Shown here piece after piece: positions 9,836 through 12,500 of a stretch of 12,500 nt of DNA. The stretch lies in assembly GCA_009760855.2 (NCBI GenBank), contig WPIO01000017.1, positions 6,670,001 through 6,682,500 on the forward strand, written 5' to 3'. Under the pieces are notes generated by a model. The model was not told the DNA's origin. It saw only the letters and a list, made by a program, of their open reading frames with translations, and searched no databases. Position 1 is the first letter of the stretch, and the number at the start of each line of letters is the position of its first letter. The stretch is from Cristatella mucedo. Its lineage: Eukaryota; Bryozoa; Phylactolaemata; Cristatellidae. The position numbers were made by a program, and so were the translations under genes.

Positions 9836-9844
9836 GCGTGTAAA

Positions 9845-10160
9845 CAGCAATCAAACAAAGTAATTCAGGTCAATACAAAAATAGCATGCCTGCAATTCTA
9901 GCCAATGCAACTCTCTCGATTGGTAATACTTTTAGCCAGTTCATGTCTGCACACTGACTGACTTTTCACACTGACTGCCTCAGCCTGACTATCTTAGAGC
10001 TTACGAATGCTATTCGCGTTATTGCCAGCAATCAAAAAAGCTCTCACTGTGTCGCAGTCATCGATGCATGAAGTTGACGACTTCTTCACTATATCACCAC
10101 GCAACCATATTTCTACATCCATGCTACTCATTTCCTACACCTCCCTCCCGACTCAGCTAT
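9845..10160. other. Unassigned stretch
   Basis: No gene or known RNA is seen. The only repeat noticed is an 11-mer, CACACTGACTG, at 9950-9960 and 9967-9977. An open frame from 10007 has no family resemblance. Confidence 0.45.
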
Positions 10161-10232
10161 GCCTCTCACTTACTCTTTGTTTCGCGAGAGGAAGTCCGCT
10201 GACTATCGTATGCTTACCGAAAGCCGCTTAGG
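10161..10232 (+). repeat. 72-bp block shared with 3106-3177 (copy 2)
   Basis: Ungapped match to 3106-3177 at about 78 percent identity, highest at its right end. Upstream of this copy I see no RT sequence of LINE family A. It is therefore either a 5'-truncated family A tail or an independent repeat that also lies next to family A at the other site. Confidence 0.65.
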
Positions 10233-10513
10233 CTTTGAATGCGCTATTGAAAATCCCCATGCGTTAAGGCCACTTGTTCTGTGTGGCTTTGTGTAGTCAC
10301 AGCAGGCGGTACATAACACGGTATTCGTTGATATGGTGCTCACATCACGTGACAGCTGCTATCGCATTCAGAAAGCCAGCCTGGAAGTCACAGTTGCAGA
10401 TGCAGATAAATTGAAACCTTTTTATTAGCTAATTTCAGAACCTCACTTCAACAGCGGCAGAAGAGGCTTGCCAGCTATCTCCACCGCTAGCTGTGGGCAA
10501 TAAAGGACGTGAC
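10233..10513. other. Unassigned stretch left of the MULE end
   Basis: No gene or structure is recognised. It lies between the 72-bp shared block and the dyad array, and contains the left flank of the transposon if the array marks the transposon end. Confidence 0.4.
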
Positions 10514-10587
10514 GGGACAAAATGTCCCGACCCAAAATGTCCCGGACATAATGTCCCTGACAAAATGTCCCAGGACAAAATGTCCCC
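10514..10587. repeat. Array of five dyad-symmetric GGGACAAAATGTCCC-like units
   Basis: Units start at 10514, 10529, 10544, 10558 and 10572, with spacing 15, 15, 14 and 14 bp. The best unit has 6-bp inverted arms, GGGACA and TGTCCC, around AAA. The right arm TGTCCC is perfect in all five; the left arm varies. The position just past the transposase 3' end suggests subterminal transposase-binding sites or part of the terminal repeat. The minus-strand open frame 10443-10646 is only a translation of this repeat. Confidence 0.85.
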
Positions 10588-10632
10588 ACATGTGATATAA
10601 GATTAGTAATATTAATGTTATTTTGAACAGAT

Positions 10633-10638
10633 TTTATT
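10633..10638 (-). promoter_or_regulatory. Polyadenylation signal AATAAA for the MULE transposase
   Basis: On the minus strand AATAAA lies about 70 bases downstream of the presumed transposase stop (10707-10709) and before the dyad array, the expected place for the transcript 3' end. Confidence 0.5.
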
Positions 10639-10706
10639 AAAAGCAAGAGGGAAATAAATATAAAAGAGTAGGAAGTTATATCCAGTTATTTGGAGACAGT
10701 CTGTTC

Positions 10707-12052
10707 TCATACAACATCAATTCTAAGGATTCTAGAAATGTCAGTAAGATACTGCATTCTGACACGGTTGCAGTAATCAGAAACCACTGGGAACAAGGCT
10801 TCATCTACTTGCTTATATGTCTTGCGTTTTTTTCTCTGTGGTTGTCCAAGTTCCAGTTGTCTGCGAAACAGTGCCGTTGTTCCATCTTGATTTTCTTTGA
10901 TAAGGCAATCGCAGTTGGATGTGCAATTCCAACGGAGTTGTTGAAGCTGTTATGCCATCCTTGGACTGCATTATTGCTACGAGGTAGTTTATTAAGGACG
11001 CGGTCGTATTGGTTCCACAGCGTAAGTTCAAACCTTGGTGGAGTTCTTCTGTTTCTCCTCTGTCTCCCAATAAATTTGTCCTCAAAGTAGTCCAGAATTA
11101 CATCCATATTACAATAATCATCATCATCTGTAAGCTCCTCAAAAGCTGCAATGACATCTGCAGTAAGAACAAATGCAAGAGCCATTAGACGCTTTACATT
11201 AGTAGCAAATTCAGGATCATTATTTTAAGTGGCTGCTAATCCATGCTGTTGCACTTGTCTCCATATGCATTGCCCAAAATGAAACATACAACCCACCATT
11301 TTTGCATTCGGGAACTTGTCTTTGAAGGCGTTGATAGCAGCCAGCTCGAAGTCCGTAACAATGGATAAAGGTTGTCCAACGTTCGACAGCGTCGTTATGT
11401 GATTGAGAAATCTACCATATACTGCTTGAGAACGACCCGGCAGTAGAGCACATGCACATGGGAATATGGAGTTGTTGCGGAATCCATGTAGGGTGTAAAG
11501 GTAGATCAAAGCCTTCAGGTGTGACACGAAATGTTCCGTCAGCGAACCAATGCTGACACTGTTACAGAAAATGTAGATCGTCATCGCAGCAAAGATGAGC
11601 ATGTCGTCATCTTCGATTCTTAAAAATAAGTTACCGTCTTGTGTCGTACGACATATATCATCTCCATCTGCAATACGTCTGGTCTTCAAACGCTGTCTTC
11701 GGACATCACGTGATAAGGTCTCACGAGCAGGTAGAAGATGGGCGTCGTCAACTTTTACAGCCAGCAGAGCCCGTTGTACAATGCGTCTACAGCGTTCTTC
11801 TGTTTCCCGAGCCTGCCTCTTCATTTCGCTTCTTGCTTCTTCAACAGACGCTCTTCCGTGGGTAGCTGCATGACTATGCGCTCCAACTTCCTCAATAATT
11901 GCATTATTCAGAGTATGAATTCGCACCCCACAGTTTCGGTCATCGCAACGACAAATTTCTTTTCCATCTGCACCATTCCTATGCTTCGTGAATAAGAATC
12001 CTCCGGCTACAAGCTTCCTTGTTCCCTTCTGCAACGTTATGAATTTCAGCAT
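10707..12052 (-). pseudogene. MULE transposase with N-terminal FLYWCH zinc finger, inactivated
   Basis: The gene would encode a cut-and-paste transposase of about 450 residues, close to the family's length. It starts at ATG 12052. Residues 4-61 form a FLYWCH zinc finger with Cys36, Cys41, His59 and His61; the usual Trp is Cys34. A charged helical stretch follows (about 68-100). The DDE domain shows YTLHGF, the second Asp in TDFELAAINAF (Asp234, codon 11351-11353) and GCMFHFGQCIWR. Defects: a one-base loss near 11586-11588 and a one-base gain near 11502-11504 put HWFADGTFRVTPEGFD, including the first catalytic Asp (11538-11540), in another frame with a TAA at 11562-11564. An in-frame TAA follows residue 275 (11222-11224). 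The expected catalytic Glu in NNAVEGWHN is Gln. An A7 run (10827-10833 on plus) shifts the frame so that a stop falls at 10805, while the true C-terminus reads on in another frame through RKTYKQVDEALFP to TGA at 10707. Identification is firm; activity is excluded. Confidence 0.93.
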
Positions 12053-12097
12053 CTTCTTTAATTATTGTTTTGTCATTTATTAACCATTCGAATTACA

Positions 12098-12272
12098 TTT
12101 ACAGTTATATAAATACTAATCACCTCGAAATCTTTTAAATTGTTTATTCCACTGCACATCTATCACCTACTATAACAAACAGTTTTTTGTATAATAACCT
12201 TCACTGTAACTTCCACAGATTTGTACGTTTACAGTGAATCAGAAGCCATTCATTAGTAAATATAACTGTAAA
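12098..12272. repeat. Nested inverted repeats upstream of the MULE gene
   Basis: TTTACAGTTATAT (12098-12110) is the perfect 13-base inverse complement of 12260-12272, with 149 bp between. Inside lies a second perfect pair, TTCACTGTAA (12200-12209) and TTACAGTGAA (12229-12238), 19 bp apart. All four arms share a TTACAGT core. It could be a foldback remnant, a small nested element, or the transposase promoter region with repeated binding sites. Confidence 0.7.
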
Positions 12273-12325
12273 CTTTGATATCTTATCATTTAAGTTTTCT
12301 TGATTAATAAGACTATGGCACATGG

Positions 12326-12389
12326 CTTCATTTAAAGAGGCCTTTGATTAACTAAAGATGACTTCATTTAAAGAGGCCTTTGATTAACT
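12326..12389. repeat. Tandem duplication, 36-bp period
   Basis: A 28-base segment starting CTTCATTTAAAGAGG is exactly repeated at 12326-12353 and 12362-12389, separated by 8 bases. The two copies are identical, so the duplication is recent or maintained. The unit contains a central AGGCCT palindrome. Confidence 0.95.
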
Positions 12390-12500
12390 GCACATGTATA
12401 TGTCGAGACTGATGATCACAAGTAATATCTCTTCAGTCTTCATTAAATATTAAAACTTTACATGCTACATGTTATTGATGAAATATCGAAGCCTATTAAT

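Larger units (their letters stand above)
8498..9844 (+). mobile_element. 5'-truncated L2/CR1-type LINE insertion, family B, best preserved copy
   Basis: The insertion runs from inside the RT, between motifs A and B, through the stop at 9600-9602, a 3' untranslated region, a potential hairpin and (TTA)6. The 7-mer GTGTAAA occurs at the 5' junction (8498-8504) and just after the TTA tail (9838-9844), with GC between the tail and the repeat. This is the pattern expected of a target-site duplication made by target-primed reverse transcription. The AAA of the 5' copy may also belong to the element (the codon before VLLERL), giving microhomology at the junction. A 7-bp match could arise by chance, so the duplication is a candidate only. 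The clade call rests on RT motifs and the simple-repeat 3' tail. Confidence 0.8.
10514..12500 (-). mobile_element. Mutator-like (MULE) DNA transposon, one end and transposase, extends beyond the window
   Basis: The transposase pseudogene (10707-12052, minus), its polyadenylation signal and the dyad array at 10514-10587 are arranged as one end of a MULE would be: gene 3' end, about 120 bp of spacer, terminal repeat-like array. No matching array is present between 12053 and 12500, so the other end is either outside the window or lost. Because the second terminus is not visible, the boundaries and any 8-10 bp target duplication cannot be checked, and the left boundary is an inference. Confidence 0.6.

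Noticed and set aside
10443-10646. Minus-strand frame of 67 codons with repeated FCPGTFCQG-like text
   Set aside because: It is produced by the GGGACAAAATGTCCC array; the frame has no family resemblance.
11225-12052. An intact 275-residue transposase
   Set aside because: Its length is misleading: the first catalytic block is out of frame, a stop cuts off the C-terminal third, and the family length is about 450 residues.
12098-12272. A complete MITE bounded by the 13-bp inverted repeat
   Set aside because: I see no target-site duplication flanking the arms, so a transposon call is not supported; kept only as an inverted repeat.

Overview
This window looks like non-coding, repeat-rich chromosomal DNA from an invertebrate metazoan. 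I find no bacterial gene organisation, no operon and no intact host gene. The evidence for an animal genome is: several decayed non-LTR retrotransposons whose reverse transcriptase (RT) is of the L2/CR1 (Jockey superfamily) type, a Mutator-like (MULE) DNA transposase of the animal FLYWCH zinc-finger type, long (CT)n, (TA)n and trinucleotide microsatellites, and a tRNA-derived short element with polymerase III A and B boxes. I cannot name the species.

Layout. Positions 1-1300 hold AT-rich sequence with a (TA)n tract and no recognisable gene. Positions 1302 to about 3000 hold an old L2/CR1-type LINE (family A), broken by at least six frameshifts and several stops. A 72-bp block downstream of it (3106-3177) recurs at 10161-10232. 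Positions 3209-3797 are unassigned. At 3798-3985 lies a CT/GTCTCT/CCA microsatellite, followed 12 bp later by a 117-bp internal scrap of a second LINE family (family B). Positions 4114-5583 are unassigned and GC-richer in parts. At 5584 to about 6270 lies a decayed 3' end of family B. A tRNA-like head with A and B boxes, probably a SINE or tRNA pseudogene, lies at 7364-7435. A compound trinucleotide repeat lies at 8305-8366. The best preserved element is at 8498-9844: a 5'-truncated family B copy with an uninterrupted RT frame, a potential 3' hairpin, a (TTA)6 tail and a candidate 7-bp target-site duplication. From about 10514 to the right edge, on the minus strand, lies a MULE with a FLYWCH zinc finger and a DDE-type domain, flanked at its 3' side by an array of five dyad-symmetric GGGACAAAATGTCCC-like units. 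Its reading frame is dead: compensating indels displace the first catalytic Asp, there are two stops, the expected catalytic Glu is Gln, and an A-run carries a frameshift.

How the parts relate. Nothing here forms a working pathway. The window is a record of successive insertions: an old LINE A, three family B copies in the same orientation (one probably young), a SINE-like element and a dead MULE. The most useful second looks are the dyad array at the MULE end, the hidden catalytic motif in the transposase, the shared 3' hairpin of the family B LINEs with the candidate target-site duplication, and the nested inverted repeats upstream of the MULE gene. I did not find convincing evidence of a novel multi-gene biological system.
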